Shown piece after piece: positions 40,334 to 48,587 of a DNA stretch of 64,000 bases. Both the position numbers and the translations under genes were made by a program. The stretch is from Spirochaetales bacterium (GTDB taxonomy: Bacteria; Spirochaetota; Spirochaetia; UBA9216). The stretch's first letter is position 1. Each line of letters starts with the position of its first letter. The notes beneath the pieces are model-generated. The model worked only from the letters and a program-made list of their open reading frames with translations, was not told the DNA's origin and searched no databases. The stretch is from the NCBI GenBank assembly GCA_016839055.1, contig JAEKNX010000005.1:186001-250000 (forward strand), given 5' to 3'.

Positions 40334-41518
40334 ATGGCAAAAAAAGAATTTGGGCCAAATAAAACCCTGGGAATAGTGGGAATTGTATTTCTTGCAGCCT
40401 ATTTCATCCCCTTTGATTCACCCCGTGTTGCCGGGGCCCTGCAGGAAGCATTTCTTATGCTTGGAGACTACGCTCGTCAGCATGTCCTTCTCTGTCTGGT
40501 TCCGGCAATGTTTATCGCCGGCGCTGTAACTGTATTTCTCAATCAGCAGGCTGTTATCCGCTATCTTGGACCCAAAGCCCCTAAAGCGGTAGCTTATGGA
40601 GTGGCTTCTGTTTCTGGGGCAATCCTCGCTGTATGTTCATGTACGGTTTTACCTTTATTCAAGGGAATTTATAAGAAGGGTGCAGGTCTGGGTCCTGCGG
40701 TGAGTTTTCTGTATTCAGGTCCGGCAATCAACATTCTGGCAATAGTACTGTCATATAAGATTTTCGGATGGGAAATGGGACTCGCGAGAATGATTGGAGC
40801 TGTACTTTTTGCAGTGATCATCGGATTGGTAATGCAGTTTATATTTCGGAAGGAAGATGAACAGCGGTTGTCCGATGAACGAATGTTTCAATATGAAAAC
40901 TCTGGAGAGGAACGTTCGTTAGGCAAGATGGCAGTTTATATGTTTTCCATGATAGGTATCCTGGTATTCATCAACTGGGCCAACTCAAACGGCGGAAGCG
41001 TAGTCTGGGATGTAATCTATAAGAGTAAATATTGGATTACCGGAGCCTTCGGACTTGTCCTCATCTACTGTCTTGTTAAATGGTTCTCGCGAAGTGAGAT
41101 GAAAACATGGGCGGAAGCAACAAGAGACTTTGCGCTGCAGATTTTCCCATACTTGTTTTTCGGTGTTCTGGTCGCGGGCTTCCTGCTTGGCCGTCCGAAT
41201 CATGATGCTCTTATTCCGACATCCTGGGTAGCCTCTCTTGTCGGAGGCAATTCAGTACTATCAAATTTTATTGCCTCTATCTCAGGAGCTTTCATGTACT
41301 TTGCCACACTGACTGAAGTCCCAATATTACAGGGATTAATTGGTGCGGGAATGGGAAAAGGTCCTGCATTGGCGCTTTTGCTCGCAGGCCCCTCATTATC
41401 CCTGCCGTCCATGCTTGTAATCGGCGGAGAACTTGGTTTTAAAAAGACCGCTGTGTATGTAGTCCTGGTTGTAGTTTTATCGACATTAGCCGGCTGGATT
41501 TTCGGAATAATAATATAA
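40334..41518 (+). CDS. ArsP/SO_0444-type permease (PF03773)
   Basis: A 394-residue permease with about eight to ten helices in two repeats. The signature VCSCTVLPLFKGIYKKGAG with a CxC pair in a membrane helix, followed by FLYSGPAINILA, places it in the DUF318 family. That family includes ArsP exporters of trivalent organoarsenicals and SO_0444-like metal exporters. The second repeat contains FGVLVAGFLLG and LLLAGPSLSLPSM. In this context an arsenic or organoarsenic substrate is likely. It begins 5 bases after the DGC gene. Confidence 0.75.
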   Translation: MAKKEFGPNKTLGIVGIVFLAAYFIPFDSPRVAGALQEAFLMLGDYARQHVLLCLVPAMFIAGAVTVFLNQQAVIRYLGPKAPKAVAYGVASVSGAILAVCSCTVLPLFKGIYKKGAGLGPAVSFLYSGPAINILAIVLSYKIFGWEMGLARMIGAVLFAVIIGLVMQFIFRKEDEQRLSDERMFQYENSGEERSLGKMAVYMFSMIGILVFINWANSNGGSVVWDVIYKSKYWITGAFGLVLIYCLVKWFSRSEMKTWAEATRDFALQIFPYLFFGVLVAGFLLGRPNHDALIPTSWVASLVGGNSVLSNFIASISGAFMYFATLTEVPILQGLIGAGMGKGPALALLLAGPSLSLPSMLVIGGELGFKKTAVYVVLVVVLSTLAGWIFGIII

Positions 41519-41535
41519 TACCTGGTGAGAAAAAG

Positions 41536-42717
41536 ATGAAAAACAAGAATGCAATGCTGATGACACTTGGGCTGCTTGCGTTTATGACAAACGGCGATAA
41601 CTATGCGGCTGCACCTCTGCTGCTGAAAATTTCTGAGGATTTAGGAATTTCTCTGCAGCATGCAGCCTATTCGGTGACGGCTTATATGCTTTCATTCGGG
41701 TTATTCACCCTCATATTCGGGCCTCTTTCCGACAGATTCGGAAAAATTCAGGTAATCAGAATTGCTGCCTTTGGGACAGCTCTTTTCAGCATTCTTGGCG
41801 GCTTTGCGTTTAATCTGCAGAGCCTGATGATTTTCAGGGCTTTCAACGGTGCCTTCGGGGCAGGAGTTTTTCCTGTAACGATGGCTCTTGTCGGCCAGTC
41901 ATTCAATGATAAAGAAAGGCAGGGAGCACTAGGAAAGGTTATGGGAATAATGTTTCTCGGCGGGGCCACAGCCACAGCAATAGGCGGCGCTCTCGCATAT
42001 TTCGGTTCCTGGCGGCTGGTCTATATCGTATACGGAATCGGTGAGCTTATAATAGCTCTTGTTATTCTGAAAACTCTTGAAAAGGATTCCGGCGTTGTCA
42101 CAGAGCTTAACTTCATCAAGGCTTATAAAGCACCTTTAAGCAATTTAAGGTTTATGCGCCTGGTCATTGTAATCTTTTTTGTCGGATTCGCGGTATTCGG
42201 AAGCTTCACCTACTCAGGAAAACTGATGCAAGAGCTTACCGGCTTTACAGTTCTTCAGGTAGGACTCATTTTATCATTTTTTGGACTCGGAACTGTCTTT
42301 GGCGGCCGGATTGCTCCAAGGATGAAAAAACTGCTTAAACACGGTTTTCTCGTTTCGGCAGGAATAATGGGGTTTGCAGGACTTTATATACTATCCTCAT
42401 TCAGCAATATAGTACTTCTCTGTATAGGATTGTTTGGATTTGGAGTCGCGTTTATATTTCTGCAGTCAAGCCTTGTCTCTACAGCACAGGCTAAACTTCC
42501 AAAAATGAGAGGAACCGCAATGTCGCTTGCATCCTTTAATATGTTTATCGGCGGTGCTGTCGGTACAGCCGTAAACGGCCGAATTATGATACAGCAGAAT
42601 ATAAACTTGATTTTCTTTTATGCCTCATTCATTATATTAGCAGTCGGTCTTATAGCAGCTTTTTTTATAGCGGGATTTGAGCTGAGACAAAAAAAGGCAG
42701 CAGGAGTAAAATTTTAG
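41536..42717 (+). CDS. Major facilitator superfamily exporter
   Basis: A 393-residue MFS carrier with twelve hydrophobic helices. The loop 2-3 motif GPLSDRFGKIQVIRI and motif C-like AIGGALAYFGSWRLVYIVYG indicate a drug:H+ antiporter 1 type exporter. An acidic patch NGDNYA occurs in helix 1. GGTGAGAAAAAG precedes the ATG, and the stop overlaps the GTG of the next gene by one base. The position inside the arsenic operon suggests export of an arsenic species or conjugate, but the family does not define the substrate. Confidence 0.75.
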   Translation: MKNKNAMLMTLGLLAFMTNGDNYAAAPLLLKISEDLGISLQHAAYSVTAYMLSFGLFTLIFGPLSDRFGKIQVIRIAAFGTALFSILGGFAFNLQSLMIFRAFNGAFGAGVFPVTMALVGQSFNDKERQGALGKVMGIMFLGGATATAIGGALAYFGSWRLVYIVYGIGELIIALVILKTLEKDSGVVTELNFIKAYKAPLSNLRFMRLVIVIFFVGFAVFGSFTYSGKLMQELTGFTVLQVGLILSFFGLGTVFGGRIAPRMKKLLKHGFLVSAGIMGFAGLYILSSFSNIVLLCIGLFGFGVAFIFLQSSLVSTAQAKLPKMRGTAMSLASFNMFIGGAVGTAVNGRIMIQQNINLIFFYASFIILAVGLIAAFFIAGFELRQKKAAGVKF

Positions 42718-43415
42718 TGGAATTTATAGTTATCTTAATCAAAGGAATGTCAGAGCCATCAATCTGGGCGTTCCTCGCGGCGGCAATTTGGGGTGTAGTC
42801 AGTGTTATCTTAAGCCCGTGTCATCTTGGTTCTCTGCCATTAATTGTTGCATATATAAACAATAAAGAAAAACCGGATACCCGGGTGGCGTTTAAACTTT
42901 CCTTATTTTTCGGACTTGGCCTGTTAATTATGTTGGCAGCAATCGGCCTGCTGACAAGCGCCGCGGGCCGGATTTTAGGTGATGTTGGATCAGGCTTACT
43001 AATTGGTGTTGCGATATTTTTAATAATTTGCGGATTATGGCTTATGGATATAATTCCACTTGCTAAATTGTCTTTTTCATTTGTTCCAAAGACTTACCGG
43101 CCCGGTAAATTAGGGGCATTTATTCTTGGCCTTGTTTACGGAATTGCTTTGGGTCCATGCAGTTTTGCGTTTATGGCACCTATGCTGGGGTTCGTTTTCT
43201 CTGCATCAGGGACGACAATATCCTTCGGTTTTGCACTCATGTTATTTTATGCATTAGGACATACCGCCGTTATCGTGGCAGCTGGAACATTTGGAGATGC
43301 AGTAGGAAGGTTTCTTCAAAAAGGTCGGGCAGGAAAACTCATTCCAATCTTCAAACGCCTTTGCGGACTATCTGTGATCGCCGTAGGAATATATCAATTA
43401 GTTTCAGCTTTATAA
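42717..43415 (+). CDS. CcdA/DsbD-type transmembrane thiol reductant carrier
   Basis: A 232-residue six-helix protein of the CcdA/DsbD transmembrane family. The redox cysteines are Cys35 in ILSPCHLGSLP and Cys149 in ALGPCSFAFMAP, in helices 1 and 4 as expected. It would move electrons from cytoplasmic thioredoxin to the outside. It starts with GTG overlapping the MFS stop (TAGTG). The next gene encodes an exported thioredoxin, its natural electron acceptor, so together they make an extracytoplasmic thiol-reducing pathway in this operon. Confidence 0.85.
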   Translation: MEFIVILIKGMSEPSIWAFLAAAIWGVVSVILSPCHLGSLPLIVAYINNKEKPDTRVAFKLSLFFGLGLLIMLAAIGLLTSAAGRILGDVGSGLLIGVAIFLIICGLWLMDIIPLAKLSFSFVPKTYRPGKLGAFILGLVYGIALGPCSFAFMAPMLGFVFSASGTTISFGFALMLFYALGHTAVIVAAGTFGDAVGRFLQKGRAGKLIPIFKRLCGLSVIAVGIYQLVSAL

Positions 43416-43435
43416 AATAATTTTTGGAGGAAAAT

Positions 43436-43837
43436 ATGAAAAATATAATAAGGGTTATTGTAGTACTATTTTTATTCACAACTATATCATGCAGCAAAGA
43501 TGCACAGGCAGAAGGCAACGAAGCAGCAGCCACCAGTAAAAATACCGAGCCAGCAGTTATCACATTTGTCGAACTAGGTTCAGTCAATTGTGTTCCATGC
43601 AAAATGATGCAGCCAATAATGGAGCAGGTTGAAGTTGATTTTGGAGAAAAAGTTGTAGTTGTTTTTCACGACGTCTGGACTGCAGCCGGAGAACCCTATG
43701 CCGCAGAATATAAAATAAAGGCAATTCCTACTCAGGTGTTTTTAGATAAAGAGGGCAATGAATACTTCCGTCATGTAGGGTTTTTCCCACAGGACGAATT
43801 GTATCAAATCCTGGAACAGGGATTAGCTCTCGATTAA
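43436..43837 (+). CDS. Thioredoxin-fold lipoprotein
   Basis: A 133-residue exported thioredoxin. The start is the ATG at 43436, which has GGAGG 7 bases upstream; the TTG at 43424 is inside that site. A lipobox TTISC ends at Cys19, followed by an Ala/Glu-rich linker. The thioredoxin fold has active site Cys52-Val-Pro-Cys55 (SVNCVPCKMMQP) and cis-Pro in KAIPTQVFLD. It should be anchored outside the inner membrane and be kept reduced by the adjacent CcdA-like protein. Last gene of the plus-strand arsenic operon. Confidence 0.85.
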   Translation: MKNIIRVIVVLFLFTTISCSKDAQAEGNEAAATSKNTEPAVITFVELGSVNCVPCKMMQPIMEQVEVDFGEKVVVVFHDVWTAAGEPYAAEYKIKAIPTQVFLDKEGNEYFRHVGFFPQDELYQILEQGLALD

Positions 43838-43860
43838 TAATGTAAAAACAACGCTTAGAC

Positions 43861-43900
43861 TATTAAATTAATGTAGTATTAATTCTACATTGGTTTAATA
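43861..43900 (+). terminator. Hairpin after the arsenic operon
   Basis: A 16-bp stem with two G-U pairs (43861-43876 with 43885-43900) and an 8-base loop. AT-rich and without a proper T run, so its strength as a terminator is uncertain. Confidence 0.4.
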
Positions 43901-44014
43901 GTACTTCGATATAAGTCATATTGATTGATTGAGAAACAATTGACAGGTGCAATATAGATGTTTTATTATATTACACATAAACTTTATCGAAATATTTTTA
44001 AGGATTAGGCTTAA

Positions 44015-44275
44015 ATGGATTGGAAAAAAGCAATTGATAATGAAATAGTCTGCTATTGTCAGAATGTAAATAAAGGAATTATTGTTTCTGCCGTCAAATC
44101 AGGTACGATAACCTTGGCTCTAGTAAAAGATGCCACTTCTGCTTGTACTGGCGGGAACTGCAAAGAATTGAATCCTTCAGATAAATGCTGCTCGGGGGAT
44201 ATTTTAGAGCTGATAAAAATCTATTCCGATGATTCTAAAGAATCTGAATCGTCTTGCTGTTGCTGTAATTCATAG
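44015..44275 (+). CDS. BFD-like [2Fe-2S] protein with polycysteine tail
   Basis: An 86-residue protein of the BFD-like [2Fe-2S]-binding group related to the nitrite reductase iron-sulfur domain. The cluster ligands are Cys13, Cys15, Cys44 and Cys49 (IVCYCQNVNKG, SACTGGNCKELNP), followed by Cys58-Cys59 (KCCSGDI). The C terminus is SSCCCCNS: four consecutive cysteines, outside the known domain. It is 178 bases beyond the arsenic operon with its own start signal. Electron transfer or binding of a soft metal or metalloid by the tail is inferred. Confidence 0.7.
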   Translation: MDWKKAIDNEIVCYCQNVNKGIIVSAVKSGTITLALVKDATSACTGGNCKELNPSDKCCSGDILELIKIYSDDSKESESSCCCCNS

Positions 44276-44405
44276 ATGGCATTTTTTATTATATTTTTTA
44301 TCAATCCCACTTTTCAATAATCCAGTTTTGAGATCACTATTTGATTACTTGTAGATTTGAGAGATATCCTTCATACTGATTCGACACTTTATAAAAGGAA
44401 AAAAT

Positions 44406-44870
44406 ATGAAAATCATAAAAATCTTTATTGTTCTGATCCTTCTTGCAGCTCCTGTTATGGCCGAGAAAAATCGAGATGTTGTAACGATAGGGGAATTTGA
44501 CAGTACCCTCCAGGGATTCAGCTTTACAAGCGGAGGGATTGTAAAAGTCGATGAGGAGGCTGAGTCTCTTCCGATTAAAATTGATTTTATCTTTGATCTG
44601 CCCAATGGTCTAGGCATGAATAACAGCGCACTCGACAGTTGGTTTCCCGGAGAAGGCATGGTTCAGGATCTTGGTAACATCCCCCTTGAGAAAAATGTGG
44701 ATTTTATAGACGATGATTTTGCACCCTACCTGATTCCAGATGAGATAATAGCCGGTCATACCTATCTGATGAAGCTGGCAGGAAGCGATAAGTACGGAAG
44801 GATTAAAATTATAGATTTTGATGAAGACAACAGCCGCCTTACCTTTAAATGGGTATATCTGGATGAGTAG
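44406..44870 (+). CDS. Exported protein of unknown function
   Basis: A 154-residue protein with a clear signal peptide (IIKIFIVLILLAAPVMA, cleavage at residue 19-20). The mature part is acidic, with beta-rich sequence, and shows no known family; an FKBP-like or lipocalin-like fold cannot be judged by eye. AAAGGAAAAA precedes the ATG. It stands alone. Confidence 0.55.
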   Translation: MKIIKIFIVLILLAAPVMAEKNRDVVTIGEFDSTLQGFSFTSGGIVKVDEEAESLPIKIDFIFDLPNGLGMNNSALDSWFPGEGMVQDLGNIPLEKNVDFIDDDFAPYLIPDEIIAGHTYLMKLAGSDKYGRIKIIDFDEDNSRLTFKWVYLDE

Positions 44871-44950
44871 AAGCTGAAAAAGATCCTGTAAGTACCGATA
44901 AGCCTGGATATTAATATCGGTACTGCAAGATTCAGCTATAAAGGAAAGTC

Positions 44951-45199
44951 TTAAAAGTTAATTCCAAGACTGGTTTTAAGACCCAATTCTGTATAGAGAT
45001 GATCGGTAAGCCCTTCCTGGGGCTGATCCTGGGTTCTGAATTGCATATAAACTTCAAGGGCATTCCATGTAATGGTTTCACTAATCATTTCAATACCCAG
45101 TCCTATAACAGGGGTGAAATTGAAGGCATTCGGATATACTGAGTTTAAGAAATACTCTGCCTGTAGACCAGCCGTCGCATATACAGTTCCATATTTCAT
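44951..45199 (-). pseudogene. C-terminal fragment of an outer-membrane beta-barrel protein
   Basis: 82 codons with alternating hydrophobic residues ending in SLGINF, the terminal phenylalanine signature of outer-membrane barrels. There is no signal peptide and no ribosome-binding site at the ATG, so only the last few strands of a barrel protein seem to remain. Confidence 0.4.
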
Positions 45200-45382
45200 T
45201 GATCGGTTCTTGTATCTCTGAATTCCTAGTTATCATAACCGTCAATTCTATAGGCCGTTAAAAGGAATTCTATTTACTTCTTTTCGATCACAGTTCCAGG
45301 GAAGAACCACTAAATAATAATTTAATATTATACTTAAAAGTTGGTTATACAATGAAGATTTAAATGATAATATTACTTCACC

Positions 45383-45970
45383 ATGCAGAATGAATTATTT
45401 AATGAAGAAATTGAAGACTCAGCAGAAGAAAATACTAAAAATTATGTCAATGCTGATTTAGGTGGACAGTCTTTTTTTAATTTGGAATTTAACAATTGCG
45501 ATTTTACAGGGGCACATCTGCAGAATACAGAATTCGAATCCTGCCGGTTTATTGATTGTAATATTACTAATCCACTGATCAATCAGACCAGATTTATTGA
45601 TGTAAGCTTCAGTGGCTGCAAGCTCCTTGGGGTAGGTTTCTTTCAGGCCAACCCTTTTGCCCTCGATATTTCATTTGAAAATTGCAGGTTGAGTAACTGT
45701 AATTTTACTGATTTAAAGATACATAATACCATTTTTCGAAAATGTGAAATTGTCGAGTGTTACTTTCAGAATACTGATTTGAACGGAGCGTGCTTTGACG
45801 GGTCTTCTTTCAGGGAAACACTGTTTCATGAATCAATTATTGAGCGGTCTTCATTCATCAATTCATCCGGCTATGATATAAATCCTCTCAATAATAGATT
45901 AAAAGGTGCGGTTTTTTCAACTCCGGATGTTCTTAATCTTCTCAATTGTTTTGGAATAAAAATAAAATAA
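45383..45970 (+). CDS. Pentapeptide-repeat protein
   Basis: A 195-residue protein made largely of A(D/N)LXX-like pentapeptides forming a right-handed quadrilateral beta-helix. Examples from about residue 30 to 160 are FNNCDFTGAHLQNTEF, ESCRFIDCNI, ENCRLSNCNFTDL and QNTDLNGACFDGSSF. No extra domain and no signal peptide. Such proteins act as structural or protein-binding scaffolds; gyrase protection is known for a few members but cannot be claimed here. It has no operon partners. Confidence 0.75.
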   Translation: MQNELFNEEIEDSAEENTKNYVNADLGGQSFFNLEFNNCDFTGAHLQNTEFESCRFIDCNITNPLINQTRFIDVSFSGCKLLGVGFFQANPFALDISFENCRLSNCNFTDLKIHNTIFRKCEIVECYFQNTDLNGACFDGSSFRETLFHESIIERSSFINSSGYDINPLNNRLKGAVFSTPDVLNLLNCFGIKIK

Positions 45971-46047
45971 CTTTTCTATAAATCATAACTACTGTTAGCT
46001 CATTATCTTCTATATGATATAAAGAAATCACGACTATGTAGATCTAT

Positions 46048-46289
46048 TTGACTGTTACCCTTTTATCTGTTCTTGAGAATCCGCTTCTGCCCCCGTTTAA
46101 CAATGCCGCCGAAGGAGCTATCAGACCTTTCGGTATTGGAGGAACTGGATGTTTTTGGCAACTGTGCGCGAGGCATAAGCTTCTGCTACATTTTATATTC
46201 TACTTGAATCGGCTAAGCTTCAAAAGCTTTCTGTTTACAATTATTTCTACTATCTCTTCCGAAATCTGCCATACTGTGAACGGCGTTAA
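46048..46289 (+). pseudogene. IS66-family transposase C-terminal remnant
   Basis: One frame reads PPFNNAAEGAIRPFGIG, the IS66 DDE-domain ending (NNxAERAIRPFxxGRKNW). After a frameshift the next frame continues NWMFLATVREA, a stop, then ASATFYILLESAKLQKLSV and YNYFYYLFRNLP, which is the standard IS66 tail. With a frameshift, a stop and no 5' part it is dead. No terminal inverted repeats were identified. The remainder of the gap 45971-46440 shows nothing else. Confidence 0.75.
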
Positions 46290-46458
46290 GGTTCTCCGTT
46301 TTTCGGATGATACTCTCATCGGTTGAGACAGTTGTCCATACTTGAACCCTGAACGAAAATAAGAAACTTTATTATATGACATAATTCTGCCATATTTTCT
46401 CATTAAAGTATTAATACAGCCTGAGACACTCAGGTGAAAAATGATGAGGAGACAAAAA

Positions 46459-46989
46459 ATGAAAATGATTAAGAATGGTATTATGATAGCGGCATTCTTA
46501 CTGATTGTTCCGATGGTTCTTACAGCAATGGGCAACAGTGAGAAAGCTTACGGCGAGGTTCTTGATGAAGAATTCACAGCCATAGTGGAAGCGCTTGAGG
46601 CGGGAGATCTTGATATGAAGACTGCGGTCGAACAGCTTCATGATCTGCGGACTGAGAATGACAGAGAAAACATTGATGATTATCAGATAATGGAAAAACT
46701 GATGGCTGAGGTACAGAACCGTGAAATGACAGCAACTCAGGCAAGGGTTCAGTTTTGTGAACTCAGCGAAAGTGAAACAGACCTCACCGAATTACAGCTT
46801 AGAACCCGGACAAGAACTATGGATCAAATAAGAATACAGGATGCTTCAGGTGACCAGGTTAGAGAAGGTGAATCCGGATCAGGAAATGGGTCTGGTTCCG
46901 GGACTGGGAAAGATACCTCCGGCCAGCCTGATAAGGGGACTCCAGAAAAAGCGGGCGGCAGTGCGGACAATTCTAACGGTAAAAATTAA
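46459..46989 (+). CDS. Exported protein, paralogue 1 upstream of a two-component system
   Basis: A 176-residue protein from the ATG at 46459 (GAGGAG 7 bases upstream; an ATG at 46441 overlaps that site). The signal peptide ends near LTAMG. A helical middle section (EQLHDLRTENDRENIDDYQ, NREMTATQARVQF) is followed by a Gly/Ser-rich, disordered tail. It shares the TAMGxSE junction, the LHDLR motif and the helical pattern with the next gene product, so the pair arose by duplication. No known family. Confidence 0.6.
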   Translation: MKMIKNGIMIAAFLLIVPMVLTAMGNSEKAYGEVLDEEFTAIVEALEAGDLDMKTAVEQLHDLRTENDRENIDDYQIMEKLMAEVQNREMTATQARVQFCELSESETDLTELQLRTRTRTMDQIRIQDASGDQVREGESGSGNGSGSGTGKDTSGQPDKGTPEKAGGSADNSNGKN

Positions 46990-47096
46990 TATTTATTAGC
47001 ATAAAGCCGCTTCACCAAGTGAATTGCTATTGATATAAACGGGGTGTATACTAATGTATGCATCCCATATTAACAAAGCGAGGTTATGGAACAATT

Positions 47097-47897
47097 ATGA
47101 AAATGCTTAAACTTAGTCCTATACTGATGTTTTTGTTTATGATATTCATCCTGACCGGCAATTTAACAGCTATGGGAGCCAGCGAGGGCTCTCATGCCTA
47201 TGAGTCTGCGCTTAAACAGGTTTTTGATGAGCTAATTGATGGCATTTACAACAGTGAAACCCAAGCCGTTTCGGCAAAAATAAAGCTCCATGATCTGCGC
47301 GATAAATATGATATTTCTTACACCGATGAAGCTGGTATTCTCGACGCGATAATTGATCGTGCACAAGAGCAGTCATTAACACGTGATGAGGCTCAATTCT
47401 TTTTCCAGCTTTTGCAGGAAGGAAAACTGATGGAGTACAGAAAGGAAGCATCCAGAAAGAGATCTGAACTGCATCACAGGGAGCTTTTGTCTCTGCTCAG
47501 GCAGAAGCTCGAATCTTCAAGCTCGCAGGAAGGCAGTGTTAGCGGCCTTTTGCCTATCCTTAATAATTACTATAATTTTGTAGGCCTTGAGTATGATAAG
47601 GAATATTCAAGCCTCAGCAGCCTGATTATTTCCCTTGAAAACGGCAGTATTACGGCCGGAGATATGATGAGTAATCTCAGTTCAATGGATCAGCAGTTGA
47701 GTAACAATAGTAATCGGGAAAATACTCCAGGCAGTAATGAGCGGATTAATCAAATAAATGCTCAGCAATCTATTGAAAACGGCAGTCAGCAGGGCTCAGA
47801 GGGCGGGGCCTCGCAGCCGACTGAAGGTCCGCATTCTTCAGGAGCGGGCGAACAGAAGCCGCAGGGCGGCGGTATGAACGCGAACTCCCGAAAATAA
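47097..47897 (+). CDS. Exported protein, paralogue 2 upstream of a two-component system
   Basis: A 266-residue protein from the ATG at 47097 (GAGGTTATGG upstream; the open frame starts 13 codons earlier without a ribosome-binding site). It has a signal peptide to about LTAMG, then a helical region with KLHDLRDKYD and SLTRDEAQFFFQL matching the previous protein. A second helical part and a Gly/Ser/Gln-rich tail follow. It lies 12 bases before the response regulator gene. A periplasmic accessory or sensor partner of the kinase, in the manner of CpxP, is a guess from position. Confidence 0.6.
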   Translation: MKMLKLSPILMFLFMIFILTGNLTAMGASEGSHAYESALKQVFDELIDGIYNSETQAVSAKIKLHDLRDKYDISYTDEAGILDAIIDRAQEQSLTRDEAQFFFQLLQEGKLMEYRKEASRKRSELHHRELLSLLRQKLESSSSQEGSVSGLLPILNNYYNFVGLEYDKEYSSLSSLIISLENGSITAGDMMSNLSSMDQQLSNNSNRENTPGSNERINQINAQQSIENGSQQGSEGGASQPTEGPHSSGAGEQKPQGGGMNANSRK

Positions 47898-47909
47898 GGC
47901 AGCAAGATA

Positions 47910-48587
47910 TTGAATGCAACTATACTGATAGTCGAGGATGAAGCCCGGAGTGCAAAGTGGCTCAAAACCTATCTCGAACGCGCGGGCTTTTGTGCCGAAA
48001 TAGCCTATGACGGACAAACCGGACTTAACATTGCCCGCAGGATAAATCCTGATCTCATCCTGCTTGATCTGATGCTTCCTGTTTTAAGCGGCACTGAAGT
48101 ATGCCGTATCCTCCGTAAAGAATCCGATGTACCGATTATTATGCTCACAGCAAGGGGCAGCATGGAGGACCGGATAAACGGTCTTGACGGCGGTGCTGAT
48201 GATTACATAGTCAAGCCATTTGAACCCGAGGAAGTAATTGTCAGAATAAAAGCGGTACTAAGAAGAACCATGGGAACTATGAAGAAAAAACTGACTTGCG
48301 GACCTATCAGCATAGAGGAAGAGAAGGAAACTGTTTTCATAGGAGAGCAGCCAATCTCTCTGAGCCATGTCCAGTTTGCGATTTTCCTCGTTTTCATCAA
48401 GAACCCCGGAGTCGTACTGACACGAGGGCAGATTATTGAACAGGCATTTGATAACGATTTCGATGCTTATGAACGCGCCATTGATACTCATATCCGCAGA
48501 TTACGGAAACTTATACACAGAAACGGTTTCGAGCCTATTCAGACAGTTTACGGCGGGGGATATAAACTGGTATGCGCTTCTCTATAA
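47910..48587 (+). CDS. OmpR/PhoB-family response regulator
   Basis: A 225-residue regulator: receiver with Asp53 (LILLDLMLPVLSG), acidic pair VEDEA, Lys in VKPF, and a C-terminal winged helix (AIDTHIRRLRKLI, VYGGGYKL). The start is TTG at 47910. It overlaps the kinase gene by 16 bases, so the two are a coupled pair. Its targets are probably the preceding exported-protein genes. Confidence 0.85.
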   Translation: MNATILIVEDEARSAKWLKTYLERAGFCAEIAYDGQTGLNIARRINPDLILLDLMLPVLSGTEVCRILRKESDVPIIMLTARGSMEDRINGLDGGADDYIVKPFEPEEVIVRIKAVLRRTMGTMKKKLTCGPISIEEEKETVFIGEQPISLSHVQFAIFLVFIKNPGVVLTRGQIIEQAFDNDFDAYERAIDTHIRRLRKLIHRNGFEPIQTVYGGGYKLVCASL

